Shown: positions 45,183-55,951, counted from the stretch's first letter. The stretch: DNA of 64,000 nt from Bradyrhizobium macuxiense (GCF_001542415.1 NZ_LNCU01000070.1:23453-87452); one strand, 5' to 3'. Program-made: numbers and translations. The notes: generated by a model not told the origin, from the sequence alone.

Positions 45183-46061
45183 ATGCTCCGAGCACTAAAC
45201 ATTCCAATTGAAGCAATCCGCACTATTGTGGCCATAGCCGAGATGGGCAGCTTGTCGAAAGCCGCAACCAAGCTCGGACTCAGTCAGCCCGCCGTGAGCG
45301 CTCAAGTTAAGCGATTACAGGGGCTTATTGGCGGGCAACTGTTCATCAAAACCGCGAATGGTACCACCTTCACCGACTTGGGCAAACTTGCCCTCCAGCA
45401 GGCACGGATAATACTCAACGCGAACGACCAGATGCTCAGGCTTGGAGGCGATGAGAACGCATCCCTTCATCGCATTGGCCTAAGCAGCCTTTTTGCTCAA
45501 AGGCTTTTCGAGCGCGCAGGGAAGAGCGATCTTTCGGATTTGTCTATACATGTTGATCAATCTGGTGCCATTCGCAAGGGTTTGATCGAAGGCTACATAG
45601 ACGTAGCTTTCATTTTCGCTCCTCATGTCGATGCTGACCTTGCAAAGACCGTACGTGAACAGCGAGCATTCCCGGCTATCTGGGTTCGCTCGCCCGATTT
45701 TGTTCTCAGTCCGGGCGCTCCTATCCCAATAATAACGCTTCCTGGCCAAGATTGGATGATCGGACCATTGGACAGAATGGGATCGGCGTACAAGGTTGTT
45801 CTTCACACCTCTGACTACCTAGTGAGGTTGACGGCCGTACGTCTTGGCATCGGTTTGACCGCACTGCCTTCCTTCTCCGTCCCGGACGACTTGATTGAAT
45901 CGCCCGACTACTATTTGCCTCAATTGTCTGATCTGCGAGCCGTCCTATGTGCGAGGCCAGGACTGCGTGGTGACGTTGCGACCAGACTTGTAAAACGGAT
46001 CAAAGGGATATTCGACGACCACATTCCCGACCCACGAGGTAAATCCGCGCTCGGCAATTGA
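45183..46061 (+). CDS. LysR-family transcriptional regulator
   Basis: 292 aa. N-terminal winged helix-turn-helix (IVAIAEMGSLSKAATKLGLS then QPAVSAQVKRLQ), then a two-lobed co-inducer domain of normal length, with VRLGIGLTALPSFSVPDDLI near the end. LysR regulators usually control a neighbouring or divergent gene. The divergent neighbour is the damaged cold-shock gene; the next rightward genes of note are the carboxylase set 2.7 kb away. Ligand unknown. It is not NodD-like in the ligand domain as far as I can tell. Confidence 0.88.
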   Translation: MLRALNIPIEAIRTIVAIAEMGSLSKAATKLGLSQPAVSAQVKRLQGLIGGQLFIKTANGTTFTDLGKLALQQARIILNANDQMLRLGGDENASLHRIGLSSLFAQRLFERAGKSDLSDLSIHVDQSGAIRKGLIEGYIDVAFIFAPHVDADLAKTVREQRAFPAIWVRSPDFVLSPGAPIPIITLPGQDWMIGPLDRMGSAYKVVLHTSDYLVRLTAVRLGIGLTALPSFSVPDDLIESPDYYLPQLSDLRAVLCARPGLRGDVATRLVKRIKGIFDDHIPDPRGKSALGN

Positions 46062-46849
46062 CTCTGGGATCATTAATGACCGGGTGCATCGTGACAGCCG
46101 TGGGCGACAATGAGCAAAAGCGGCGCGTTCGGTGTAGGAGGCGGTGCCAGGACTACCCGGGTTCGCGCTAACGCGGGGGAATCTGCAACGGCAGGCAACG
46201 CCCCTGGCCGGCCTCGATGCTGCTGCTAAAGGCCGGCCTTGCCAAGGCCAGCCGACCCGTATGTTCCAGCATCAGTTCGTGTACGCTCAACCGCAATGGC
46301 AATGTTTACCATCGGCGAGGTCTCGGTAACGGGCTCTGCTTTCTGCTCCGCCTCCATTCGCCGTACCGCCGCCTTCCGGTCACCTGCCTCTAGCCGACCC
46401 CAGCTTGGATTGGCGCGCAGTCTCAGCTCCGACAAAAGTGTAAGCACCGTTACTTTTCGCTCGGAGATCGGCAGATATCCCACCTCTCACCAAACGATGG
46501 CATCCAAGCGAAACTCACTGTTCTCCTCGGCTGAGAAGATGGAAACCCGACGCACCTTGCTGGGGACAACGTGCGCCGGGTCAGTTGGAGCGTTGCTGCG
46601 ACACAGGGCTGTCTCGACGATTCACAAGCAGCGGATCGTCTCAACGCTCCCTGGTACTCAAGCAAATGTCATGCCTGACTAAAGCTGCCGTTCATTCGCC
46701 TGACCGCGGCAGCCCGCTCGGATTCCGACGGCGGCACCAACTCCTTACGCACCACGGAGCTCGGAGCTCAGGCCGGACCAGAATATCCTAGCCAAGCGTT
46801 GGACTCAGGAACTCCTGCCGGCGAGCGGTTTTCTAAGAAGCGACGAGCA
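46062..46849. other. 790-bp gene-poor stretch
   Basis: Overlapping open frames on both strands but nothing recognisable. Confidence 0.4.
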
Positions 46850-47056
46850 TTAGAAGTGCTGACTGGACTCTGGCTCGCCGTCGCTTCCGTTCGATTGCCA
46901 CTCTTGGGCACGTCGAGCCAGCTTATCGTATTCCTCGGCAATCTTGAGAAGCCGATCTCTCGACTTTCCGAACGCCAAGGATTCCGCTTTGGTTCGCGTT
47001 GCTTCCGCACGACCTCGCCAATGGTTGGCATCGCAGAGTTTACTCTTCAAGTTCAT
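46850..47056 (-). CDS. Conserved short helical protein, 68 aa
   Basis: From ATG 47056. Sequence HWRGRAEATRTKAESLAFGK followed by SRDRLLKIAEEYDKLARRAQ matches a recurring rhizobial pattern (WRxRAEExR...LLxIAExYDxLAxRA) of small helical proteins of unknown role. No good ribosome-binding site is seen. Confidence 0.5.
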   Translation of the reverse strand: MNLKSKLCDANHWRGRAEATRTKAESLAFGKSRDRLLKIAEEYDKLARRAQEWQSNGSDGEPESSQHF

Positions 47057-47439
47057 GGCGCCAACATGCAATCCATAGATCAAGGGAATGCGACACCCGA
47101 TCTCCGTATATATACGTAAGCCGCACCCGCGAAACCCGACCACGCTGCCGCTCGCATCGCCATGCTCCCAACATCGCTTTGCTGTCAGCTTGCGCTTCTA
47201 TTCTCCGAAGCGGAAGACCCTGCCGGCGAGTACCGCGACGCGCAATTGATCGCAGCGGATCACGCAAGCTTCCGACTTTCTCGCACAAGTAGGTGAACGC
47301 TTGCGATACCGCAGATCATACGTGCTTGCGGATCATCAACGTGAGCGGAGATCTTCAGTCGGACGGGGACTCGCCTTGTATTTGCGCCTGCGCTCGGATC
47401 TGCGAGCTCGATAATTCACAGGCTCCTTCAACGAGGGAC

Positions 47440-47470
47440 TTGAATCGTACGTAGCGTGAGATTGTACGGT
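47440..47470 (+). promoter_or_regulatory. MerR-type promoter-like repeat, copy A
   Basis: TTGAAT and TACGGT separated by 19 bp, with ACGTAGCGT in the spacer. The elongated spacing is characteristic of MerR-activated promoters. Similar elements are at 52664 and 57269. An open frame beginning ATGTCTCAA follows at 47536. Confidence 0.5.
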
Positions 47471-47535
47471 CTTCGACAAGTTAGGACGACCTCCGACACA
47501 CGAAAAAGCTGACTGACAGGTAATGGGAACTGCAA

Positions 47536-47880
47536 ATGTCTCAAAATTCCACACTTGCGTTGCGACAGTCAGCCGCGGTTCTCAAGCATTATACCGAACT
47601 CGGAATGCCCTGCGCACCGGATGACATGACAGTCAAGCCGCGACCGAACGCCGGCGAGCAAGTCCAAATCGAGGTACGCCGCTCTCTCCTCAGCGCGTCT
47701 GGGCCTGCGATGAAGGATGGAACACCTTGCATTGCAGATGGCGTGCGCAGTTATTCAAACGACTGGGCGATTAAACCATGGGCCTTCACCAGCCATGGTT
47801 CGGACGCATCGCTCCTCGATGGTTCGCTATTCTCGGTCGCGTGCGATCTTGGCGACACATCCAATGTCGTTCGCTTCTGA
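47536..47880 (+). CDS. Hypothetical protein, 114 aa
   Basis: Lies 66 nt after promoter-like copy A. Sequence MSQNSTLALRQSAAVLKHYT, then GMPCAPDDMTVKPRPNAGEQ. Not recognised. Its first codons (ATGTCTCAA) and leader resemble those after copy B at 57348, so leader and promoter were probably duplicated together. May be a remnant. Confidence 0.35.
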   Translation: MSQNSTLALRQSAAVLKHYTELGMPCAPDDMTVKPRPNAGEQVQIEVRRSLLSASGPAMKDGTPCIADGVRSYSNDWAIKPWAFTSHGSDASLLDGSLFSVACDLGDTSNVVRF

Positions 47881-48314
47881 ACGCTTCACCGCTACTTTGC
47901 GTCTCGCCCGGGCCACAAGAATGTCATTTCGCGTGGCGACTACGGGCTCATCGGTCGCCTGCCGACCTGCTGGCTCCCGGCAGGGCGACCCGGCCACGTC
48001 GCAACCCAGGCCAGACCTCGAGATATCCTGCCAATGAGAACGCCAATTGCACAGTCATTTAACCCTCGTAGCTCGCCTGCCTGGTCAGTTTAGCTGCGGC
48101 GCCGCAGGACGCTCAAATTGAGCGGCCGGTTGTACAACGGCTCATGTCAACACCGTCGCATGGACATGACTAGTGCAGTGTTGAGTTAGCAGACACGAAC
48201 GCGCGCTTCTGCACCCATTGATCCTTCGGTCTCTGCCTGCTTCCGGTAGGCAGGTCATGACCACACCCTGCGCAGAAACAACAGACCAGATAACGGAATA
48301 CGATGGAGGACATC

Positions 48315-48614
48315 ATGAATCAAACGCAAGGAACACATTGGTTTTCGCTCTTCCAGGTCCACCGGCTTGCAACTGCTCTCTTTGTTGCGACGACCGCTCT
48401 ATGTCCTGAGCGGGCGTTTGCGCGCGACCAACCTCCTACGACCGAGGAGAAAGAGGCCTGCATCGACGACGTGTTTCGCTTGTGTAGCAGCCACATACCT
48501 GACCGCACCGCAATCACTGCCTGTCTCAGAGCCAAGCAGGCGAACTTGAGTAAGCAATGTCGGTACGTAATATCGGTCCGGGATAGTGACAAAGGCAAAG
48601 TCGATTCGAAATAG
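48315..48614 (+). CDS. Small exported Cys-rich-repeat protein, 99 aa
   Basis: ATG at 48315 preceded by GGAGG. Signal-peptide-like N-terminus (hydrophobic LATALFVATTALC, cut around AFA). The mature part has one Cys-rich repeat: ACIDDVFRLCSSHIPDRTAI followed by TACLRAKQANLSKQC. Four cysteines spaced C-x6-C, then C-x11-C, suggest disulphides in the periplasm. Similar short proteins occur in many Bradyrhizobium genomes; role unknown. Confidence 0.72.
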   Translation: MNQTQGTHWFSLFQVHRLATALFVATTALCPERAFARDQPPTTEEKEACIDDVFRLCSSHIPDRTAITACLRAKQANLSKQCRYVISVRDSDKGKVDSK

Positions 48615-48789
48615 GACAACCACCCTCCTTAATCGGTACCGGCCGGAGCCTATTCGCCAGCGCGCACCGCAGTAGCGGTAACGGCGGATTTCTCATGTCA
48701 GCGGCCGAGTTAGAGGAGGCAGTCGAGAGGCGCAAAACCGACGGCCACCCACGGAACGCCTTCTTCAGGTGTTACTCGGACAGAGGCAA

Positions 48790-50259
48790 ATGCACACACC
48801 ACCGTTTGATACAGTACTAGTCGCCAACAGGGGCGAGATTGCCGTACGGATCATCAAGACACTGCGCAAGCTTGGGCTTCGTTCTGCAGTTGTCTACCAC
48901 GAGATCGATTCGAACACTCCAGCCATCTCCATGGCGGATACAGCGATTGAAATCAGCGGTCTCTCACCCATCGCAGCCTATCTGGACATCGCGCAAATTG
49001 TCACTGCCGCGCACAAGGCTCGCGCTGACGCGCTGCATCCGGGTTACGGCTTTCTCTCCGAGAATGCGGAGTTCGCCAGGGCAGTAAGGAAGGCCGGCAT
49101 AGCATTTATCGGACCGGCACCCGAAACTATAGAACTAATGGGCGACAAGATCCGGGCCCGCAAATTCGTTCAGTGCAACGGCTTTCCGGTCGCGCCATCG
49201 GCGGTCGACGAAGATGATCCTGAGGGGTTCGTTGTTAGGGCGCGGGCTATTGGAGCCCCTTTGCTGGTAAAACCATCGGGGGGCGGTGGCGGCAAGGGCA
49301 TGCGGATTGTGCGCGACCTTGATTGTCTGGAAGATGCGATTGAACAGTCACGTCGTGAAGGTCAGCGGTATTTTGGGGATAGGCGCGTATACGTCGAACG
49401 ATACATCGAAAGACCGCGTCATATCGAGGTGCAAGTACTCGGCGACCGCTTCGGAAACGTCGTCCACCTCTTTGAGCGCGAGTGCTCAGTGCAACGCCGC
49501 TTCCAGAAGATCATTGAGGAGACGCCCTCGCCAGCACTATCACCCCAGTTGCGACAACGGATCTGCGAGACGGCGGTTGGCATCGCCCGTGCCGCCAACT
49601 ATCAAAATGCCGGCACCGTGGAGTTCATTTTCTGCGCTGGAGAGTTCTACTTTCTTGAGATGAATGCCCGCCTACAGGTTGAGCATCCGGTAACCGAGTT
49701 GATTACGGGCGTCGATCTTGTTGCCGAACAAATCCATGCTGCCGCCGGCCGAGCGCTTGGATTTTCGCAGTCAGACATCGTCTCGCATGGGCATGCAATC
49801 GAGATCAGATTGTACGCGGAAGCTCCCGAACGTGGATACGCACCGACGACCGGCAAAGTCCTTCTTCTCGAGTACCCCGATGGCGTCAGGATCGACAGCG
49901 GCATCTTGCAAGGCCAAAACATCACGACGGCGTTCGATCCCATGCTCGCCAAGATCATCGCGCACGCGCAAACGCGGGGAGAGTCGGCGCTGAAGGCGCA
50001 TCGCGCGATCCGTGAGATGATTCTGCTCGGATGCGAGACGAATGCAAGCTTTCTCGCGCGCATACTCGCCGACGAGGCATTCCTCGCAGGAGAGATCCAT
50101 ACCGGATACCTTGAGGAACATCCACACATCGCAGCGGACAATTTTTCTTTCGGTTTATCCGCATTTCTGGCTTCAGCCGCGCTTCTGACGAAGCCAGTTC
50201 GTGAATCGGCCGACGCTGTTCCCCCGCTTCATGCTGCACTGGGCAGCTGGAGGAATTGA
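48790..50259 (+). CDS. Acyl-CoA carboxylase, biotin carboxylase subunit
   Basis: 489 aa biotin carboxylase: N-terminal VANRGEIAVRIIKTLRKLG, ATP-grasp glycine loop KPSGGGGGKGMRIV, ISEEVES-equivalent ECSVQRRFQKIIEE, and catalytic EMNARLQVEHPVTE. It lacks the C-terminal biotinyl domain, which is a separate gene starting at 50261. It carboxylates biotin using ATP and bicarbonate for a CoA carboxylase. ATG at 48790 with a purine-rich site upstream. It is probably specialised rather than the housekeeping AccC because it is encoded with a propionyl/methylcrotonyl-type transferase. Confidence 0.9.
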   Translation: MHTPPFDTVLVANRGEIAVRIIKTLRKLGLRSAVVYHEIDSNTPAISMADTAIEISGLSPIAAYLDIAQIVTAAHKARADALHPGYGFLSENAEFARAVRKAGIAFIGPAPETIELMGDKIRARKFVQCNGFPVAPSAVDEDDPEGFVVRARAIGAPLLVKPSGGGGGKGMRIVRDLDCLEDAIEQSRREGQRYFGDRRVYVERYIERPRHIEVQVLGDRFGNVVHLFERECSVQRRFQKIIEETPSPALSPQLRQRICETAVGIARAANYQNAGTVEFIFCAGEFYFLEMNARLQVEHPVTELITGVDLVAEQIHAAAGRALGFSQSDIVSHGHAIEIRLYAEAPERGYAPTTGKVLLLEYPDGVRIDSGILQGQNITTAFDPMLAKIIAHAQTRGESALKAHRAIREMILLGCETNASFLARILADEAFLAGEIHTGYLEEHPHIAADNFSFGLSAFLASAALLTKPVRESADAVPPLHAALGSWRN

Positions 50260-50260
50260 C

Positions 50261-50764
50261 GTGTATCACTGCTTCGAGATTGACGGCGTAGATCATCAGG
50301 TATGGCTTTCAGCGTCCCGGCGGGACTACCGCCTGCACTTACGCGACCAAGTGATTGCGCCGGTCGGATTCGCGCATCATAGCAACAGTAGCGGCATCTT
50401 GAACATTGCCGGCGAGAGCGAGCCGGTCAGGTTCGTCATCGACGGCGACATGATTCACGTGCACATCCGTGGCAGGACGCGCACGTTACGTTATCGCGAT
50501 CCCTTGCAAACGCTGGCGTCCGTGAGCCAAGAAGCCAGTTCCCTAGTGGCCCGCGCGCCAATGCCGGGCGTGGTCGTCACGACCACGGTCTCGCCCGGCC
50601 AATCCGTCACCGCTGGCATGGCGCTTATGATGATTGAGAGCATGAAGCTGGAGACCATTATACGCTCTCCGCAGGATGGCGTGGTCGACCGAATTCACTT
50701 CAAAGAAGGCGAGAGCTTCGAGCGCGACGCCGCGCTGGTCACGCTTTCGAAGGAAGGACGTTGA
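50261..50764 (+). CDS. Biotin carboxyl carrier protein subunit of an acyl-CoA carboxylase
   Basis: 167 aa from GTG 50261, preceded by GGAGGAATTGAC; it starts one base after the carboxylase stop. The N-terminal half is like the domain joining carboxylase and biotinyl regions in methylcrotonyl-CoA carboxylase alpha subunits. The C-terminal 75 residues are a biotinyl domain with the lysine in MIESMKLET. In most relatives these two parts are fused; here they are separate genes. Confidence 0.87.
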   Translation: MYHCFEIDGVDHQVWLSASRRDYRLHLRDQVIAPVGFAHHSNSSGILNIAGESEPVRFVIDGDMIHVHIRGRTRTLRYRDPLQTLASVSQEASSLVARAPMPGVVVTTTVSPGQSVTAGMALMMIESMKLETIIRSPQDGVVDRIHFKEGESFERDAALVTLSKEGR

Positions 50765-50765
50765 C

Positions 50766-52373
50766 ATGCAGAGGATCGCTTCTGTGGTGGACGTCAACTC
50801 ACAGGTATTTCGACACAACGAGCTCCACAACAGGCGGCTTGCAGCCGAACTGAAGGAGCGACAACGTTCTGCTCGATTTCATCGACCCGAGCGAGAACTT
50901 CAGCGACTGCGCCGTCAAAACAAGCTGTTTGTTCGTGACCGGATCGAGACCTTGCTCGACCCTGAAACTCCGTTCCTCGAGCTTTCGACCTTGGCCGCTA
51001 ACAAGGCCTACGACGGCGAGGTGCCTGGCGCAGCGCAGGTCGTCGGCATCGGCATCGTCGCGGGACGCGAGGTGATTGTTCACGCGGATGACGCCAGCGT
51101 GAAGAGCGGTGCATGGTATCCGCTCTCTGTTAAGAAGATCGTGCGGGCGTTGGACATAGCGATCGAGAACCGTTTGCCGGTCATCCACCTGTGCGACTGT
51201 GCCGGTGGCTTCCTACCTTTGCAAGCGGAGTTCTTCGCGGATCGCTACTACGCGGGCCGAATCCTCCGTAATCAATCCATTCTCTCCAAGATGGGAGTGC
51301 CGCAAGTCGCGATCGCCATGGGCCATTGCACGGCTGGCGGCGCCTACGTCCCTGCGCTTAGCGAATACAATATAATTGTAGAAGGCACAGGAGCGATTTT
51401 TCTTGGCGGTCCGCCGGTCGTAAAAGCGGCCACCGGCGAAAATGTGTCGGTCGAAGAGCTCGGCGGCGCAAATATGCATACGAGCGTATCTGGCACGAGC
51501 GATTATTTGGCAAGCTCCGAGATGCATGCGATTGCAATCGCCCGAGACATCGTCGCCCGCTTCCATCGTCCCGAGAAGACCCTGATCGACCGAGCGGCTC
51601 CGGAGCCGCCATCATACGATGAGTCCGAGCTGTACGGTATCATTCCCAAAGACACTCGGGTGCAATTCGACATGCGACAGATCATTGCTCGCCTTGTCGA
51701 TGGCAGCCGGTTCCATGAATTCCAACAGCGCTATGGCACGTCTCTGGTGTGTGGCTTTGCGCGGCTTCATGGATATCAAATAGGGATCCTTGCGAACAAT
51801 GGTGTGCTGTTCGGCGATAGCGCACTTAAAGGCGCTCATTTTATCCAATTGTGCGACAAGAACCGGACGCCCCTTCTTTTCCTGCAGAATGTTACGGGGT
51901 TCATGGTCGGCCGCGAATACGAGCGGCAAGGCATCACCAAGCATGGCGCCAAGCTGATCATGGCTGTGTCCAGCGCATCGGTGCCCAAGTTCACGGTCAT
52001 TTGCAACGGCTCTCACGGCGCAGGCACATACGCTATGGCCGGACGCGCTTTTGATCCTCGCTTTGTCTTTACCTGGCCACAATCAGAAATTTCAGCGATG
52101 GGCGCCGAGCAAGCTGCGGGCGTTCTCACCCATGTCAAGGCGAGACAATTGGCCCGTGAGGGCGGCCGCTTGTCCGATCAAGAATTGGCAACCATACGCG
52201 AACCGATTCTCCAAGAGTATCGGGAGCGATCGAGCGCTTACTATGCTACTTCCGAAATCTGGGACGACGGCATTCTTGATCCCGTCGACACCCGAAGCGC
52301 CCTCGCAATCGTGTTGAGTGCTTCGCTAAACGCTCCGATCGCAGCGCCGCATTACGGCGTCTTCCGAATGTAG
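50766..52373 (+). CDS. Acyl-CoA carboxylase, carboxyltransferase (beta) subunit
   Basis: 535 aa from ATG 50766, one base after the biotinyl gene. Crotonase-like carboxyltransferase fold with two halves; SGGAYVPALSEY-type oxyanion segment (HCTAGGAYVPALSEYNIIVE), FLGGPPVVKAATGE, and a second site GSHGAGTYAMAGRAFDPRF. The nearest families are methylcrotonyl-, geranyl- and propionyl-CoA carboxylase beta subunits. The acyl-CoA substrate cannot be decided by eye. Together with the two preceding genes it makes a complete carboxylase. Confidence 0.9.
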   Translation: MQRIASVVDVNSQVFRHNELHNRRLAAELKERQRSARFHRPERELQRLRRQNKLFVRDRIETLLDPETPFLELSTLAANKAYDGEVPGAAQVVGIGIVAGREVIVHADDASVKSGAWYPLSVKKIVRALDIAIENRLPVIHLCDCAGGFLPLQAEFFADRYYAGRILRNQSILSKMGVPQVAIAMGHCTAGGAYVPALSEYNIIVEGTGAIFLGGPPVVKAATGENVSVEELGGANMHTSVSGTSDYLASSEMHAIAIARDIVARFHRPEKTLIDRAAPEPPSYDESELYGIIPKDTRVQFDMRQIIARLVDGSRFHEFQQRYGTSLVCGFARLHGYQIGILANNGVLFGDSALKGAHFIQLCDKNRTPLLFLQNVTGFMVGREYERQGITKHGAKLIMAVSSASVPKFTVICNGSHGAGTYAMAGRAFDPRFVFTWPQSEISAMGAEQAAGVLTHVKARQLAREGGRLSDQELATIREPILQEYRERSSAYYATSEIWDDGILDPVDTRSALAIVLSASLNAPIAAPHYGVFRM

Positions 52374-53145
52374 GAGGAGGACCCAACGGCCGTGTGAATT
52401 TGCCCTCCGCCGCCCGGAGCCAGAATTCACTGATAGCAAGTCCCGCCATCCGCTTGGACGACGCCGCTCGAAACGTCGGCGCCGGATCAGCCGCAATGTC
52501 ATTCGCGCCGCCATCCTGCCTCGACTGTTATGGTAAGCTTGCAAGTTTGGACTGCTGGCACTGGCGATACTGCGGACAGCGGGTGTATTGGCACATTGCA
52601 TGGCTCGGCCTGACGGCTCAGGAGCCGATGAATCAATGCTTTCGGGGCAGACGGGAATGGGGCTTGAATCCCACGTAGCGTCAGGTTGTAGGCTTGCAAA
52701 GAACGCTAGGATCAAGCCCCCCCTATGATCAAGCCAACGGGTCACAGTGGCTTCACTACGCCAAGGGACGGTTGCTCGGCTGCAACGCCAATATGGGTGC
52801 GATGCCCATTCGGCTCGAGTCCGGGCCTGAAACCTTGGAGGATTTCATGTGTACTCGCAGTCGGACAAGGAGCGTCCCGAAGACCCGTACAGGGTAGAGA
52901 CGAATCCATCTAAGTCCGGCGCAGTTTGAGATGAAACATGGTTGAAAACGCGATGAAGTTTCTACAGGCATGCGCGAAGAACAACCGCCCCCGAGACAAG
53001 GACGGCTTTGATACTTGTCGAGCCACGTGTGATGCAAGGTCGTCAGCCGTCGTGGAGGCAACACACATTGTATCTCGGTCTGCGATCTCACCTCTCCGCC
53101 CACCTCGGCTGCGATTATCAACGAAACGGAGCGCTGTAGCGCACG
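52374..53145. other. 770-bp stretch between carboxylase and trpD
   Basis: No supportable gene. It contains MerR-type promoter-like copy C. Confidence 0.5.
52664..52694 (+). promoter_or_regulatory. MerR-type promoter-like repeat, copy C
   Basis: TTGAAT and TAGGCT separated by 19 bp, with ACGTAGCGT in the spacer; see copy A at 47440. Confidence 0.5.
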
Positions 53146-54171
53146 ATGGACGTCCTTAGATCGATCATTGGCAAAGTCGCCACCGGCGCCACTCTGACCC
53201 GCGACGAAACTGCCCTTGCCTTCGACAGCATGATGTCGGGGCAAGCGACGCCCTCGCAGATCGGCGGTCTGTTGATGGCAATGCGCGTGCGTGGTGAAAC
53301 GGTAGAAGAAGTCACCGGCGCGGCGTCCGCGATGCGGACTAAAATGCTGCGAGTCAGTGCGCCACCCGACCCTGTAGACATTGTCGGCACGGGCGGCGAC
53401 GCCTCAAGCTCGGTCAACGTATCGACGTGCGCGTCCTTCATCGTTGCCGGCGCAGGCGTTCCCGTGGCAAAGCATGGCAACCGCGCGGTATCCTCACGAT
53501 CAGGCGCCGCGGACGTCTTGGCCTGTCTCGGCGTGAAGATTGATCTCAAGCCTGAAGACGTTAGTCGTTGCGTGCACGAAGCCGGCATCGGCTTCATGTT
53601 TGCGCCAACTCATCATCCGGCGATGCAGCGCGTCAGCCGGATCCGAACCGCACTTGGAGCCCGCACCATCTTCAATCTAATCGGACCGCTCTCCAATCCG
53701 GCAGGCGTCAAGCGGCAGATCGTCGGAGTATTTTCACGTCAATGGGTGCAGCCTTTGGCTCAGGCGTTGAAGAACCTCGGCGCCGAGTCGGTGTGGGTGG
53801 TGCATGGCTCGGACGGACTAGATGAGATCACCCTCGCCGGGCCTACCTTCGTTGCCGCACTTGAGGCGGGTACGATCCGTACGTTCGAAGTGACACCGGA
53901 AGAGGCTGGGCTGCCTCGTTGCAGCACCGAGGCGCTGAAGGGCGGCAATGCCGATGCCAATGCGGTGGCACTGCAACGCGTGCTTGATGGTGCGCCAGGC
54001 CCCTACCGCGATGTCGCTCTTGTAAATGCGGCGGCTGCATTGATTGTGGCTGGCCGGGTCACGACCTTGAAAGATGGCGTCATGCTTGGACAGAAATCGC
54101 TCGATAGCGGTGCCGCGGCGGCGCGATTGGCGCACCTAATCACAGTCTCCAACGTCCGGCCGCCGAGCTGA
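53146..54171 (+). CDS. trpD: Anthranilate phosphoribosyltransferase
   Basis: 341 aa. Glycine-rich [57 protein letters not shown] and [11 protein letters not shown], plus [12 protein letters not shown], are all TrpD signatures. It joins anthranilate to PRPP in tryptophan synthesis. It lies 3 nt before trpC. No trpE, trpG or moaC neighbours are present, unlike the usual alphaproteobacterial operon, so this is probably a second, specialised copy. Confidence 0.92.
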   Translation: MDVLRSIIGKVATGATLTRDETALAFDSMMSGQATPSQIGGLLMAMRVRGETVEEVTGAASAMRTKMLRVSAPPDPVDIVGTGGDASSSVNVSTCASFIVAGAGVPVAKHGNRAVSSRSGAADVLACLGVKIDLKPEDVSRCVHEAGIGFMFAPTHHPAMQRVSRIRTALGARTIFNLIGPLSNPAGVKRQIVGVFSRQWVQPLAQALKNLGAESVWVVHGSDGLDEITLAGPTFVAALEAGTIRTFEVTPEEAGLPRCSTEALKGGNADANAVALQRVLDGAPGPYRDVALVNAAAALIVAGRVTTLKDGVMLGQKSLDSGAAAARLAHLITVSNVRPPS

Positions 54172-54174
54172 CCG

Positions 54175-54990
54175 ATGTCCGACATTCTGACCAAGATCGA
54201 AGCCTACAAGCGTCAGGAAATTGCGGCTGCTAAGCGCTCGTTGCCGTTGCCAGACGTCGAGGCGCTCGCGCGTCTTGCCCCCCCTCCGCGCGGCTTCGTC
54301 AGCGCGATCCGCGCTAGACACGCCGCACGTGAGTACGCTCTGATTGCTGAGATCAAGAAGGCCTCCCCCTCCAAGGGCAGCATTCGCGCCGATTTTGATG
54401 CGCCTTCACTTGCGAGCGCCTATGAGGCGGGCGGTGCGGCCTGCCTCTCGGTATTGACGGACACGCCGTCCTTCCAGGGGCATCTCGAGTTCATGGCCGC
54501 CGCACGCGCGCAGACGGCTCTTCCGGCGCTGCGGAAGGATTTCATGTTCGACACCTATCAGGTTGTTGAGGCGCGCGCCCATGGCGCCGATTGCATCCTG
54601 ATCATCATGGCCGCGCTAGATGACGGCGCTGCCCGGGAGATCGAAGCTGCCGCCCTGACCCATGGCATGGACGTGCTGGTCGAAATCCATAACGGCGCGG
54701 AACTCGAGCGTGCTCTCACCCTTCGCTCGCCGATGATCGGCATCAACAACCGAAATTTGCGCACTTTTGAGACGACGCTTGCAACCAGCGAGGCTCTGGC
54801 TCCGTTCATTCCAAAGGACCGTCTGATTGTCGCTGAAAGCGGCATCCTCGGGCCCAACGATCTCGCCAGGCTTTCACGCGTTGGCATATCCACTTTCCTG
54901 GTCGGCGAGAGCCTGATGAGACAAGCCGATGTCACCGCGGCGAGCCAACTGCTGCTGCGCGCTGCATCGATTGGGACCGGATGGCACTGA
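54175..54990 (+). CDS. trpC: Indole-3-glycerol-phosphate synthase
   Basis: 271 aa TIM-barrel enzyme. [17 protein letters not shown] (catalytic Lys), [30 protein letters not shown] and VAESGI are all present. It converts carboxyphenylamino-deoxyribulose phosphate into indole-3-glycerol phosphate, a precursor of tryptophan and a possible branch point towards indole and auxin. Co-transcribed with trpD. Confidence 0.93.
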   Translation: MSDILTKIEAYKRQEIAAAKRSLPLPDVEALARLAPPPRGFVSAIRARHAAREYALIAEIKKASPSKGSIRADFDAPSLASAYEAGGAACLSVLTDTPSFQGHLEFMAAARAQTALPALRKDFMFDTYQVVEARAHGADCILIIMAALDDGAAREIEAAALTHGMDVLVEIHNGAELERALTLRSPMIGINNRNLRTFETTLATSEALAPFIPKDRLIVAESGILGPNDLARLSRVGISTFLVGESLMRQADVTAASQLLLRAASIGTGWH

Positions 54991-55951
54991 TGACTGGCAA
55001 ACCCACTCAACGAGGCCGTAATAGCTTCGAATTCTCATCGCAAACGGCATCAAGGTGCCGCGGCAGCTCTATAGACGACTCAGAACTCGCTAGTTCATGG
55101 CATCCAATCAGGCCACCCCTGAGGTACCACTCGCTTTCAATCCACCCGTGGGCCGCAATCGGCACGCGTGGGAGGTGGTTGTGCTGTATGCCTCATTACA
55201 GCGCCCCCGCCGGGGCGGAGCAACGAGCTTGGCGTATCAGGCGAGGCTCGCCTGGCCATGGATCGCTACCAGCTCGCAATCTCCGCTGCGGCAATCGGGC
55301 CATCAATACACTGTTGGCGAGGCCAACATTCTCAGCATCACGCGCGAGCGTCAATGGATTCAATCAATGACGGCCTCACCAACGATGGAAGTGTTGGATT
55401 CAATCGCACAGATAGAACGCATCGTTCGCAAATTTCGAGAACTGATCGACACAGACGCATCGATCCCGCCGGAGTTGCGCGGTGTGCTGCACGCGACGCT
55501 CGATCACCATCTTCTCGCCGCTAAAAAGCGCGTTCTCAACGTTGTCAGAATGCAATAGAGGCCCTGATGCCCTACGACAGGGAGACGCGGAATCCGCTCG
55601 ACACTATGGAAATCGACGCCAGCCGGCGTCCGGGTGCCTTCCGACGTCTTTCAGGCAACCGGTGCCGATCGCGGTCGCGGGTTCTGAAAGCGCTTTACGG
55701 TAAGGATTTCGTGCAGCGAGCGGGAAATGGCGAGGTTCTTGAGACTGCGGCGGTCGAGCGCGGTTCGGCGCGATGCGGCGAGCCGTTGCCTGCCTTCTAG
55801 GTTCACAATCGCCACCGATCCACGGACAGTCGCAGCTGCACACCGTCCATCGCTAGTCGCATCGAACAACCCGCACGAGAAGCCCGATTAAAACAAAGCA
55901 ATATGCGCACAACGATGCGCTGGAACCGCGTACCCACTCTATAGGCAGGTT
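54991..55951. other. 960-bp stretch with weak open frames
   Basis: The open frame 55367-55558 (63 codons; IAQIERIVRKFRELID, then LRGVLHATLDHHLLAAKK) looks helical and protein-like but has no ribosome-binding site. Nothing else is supportable. Confidence 0.35.

Noticed and set aside
47502..47518. tts-box-like sequence on the minus strand (GTCAGTCAGCTTTTTCG)
   Set aside because: The motif has an extra base relative to the consensus and no effector gene follows leftwards.
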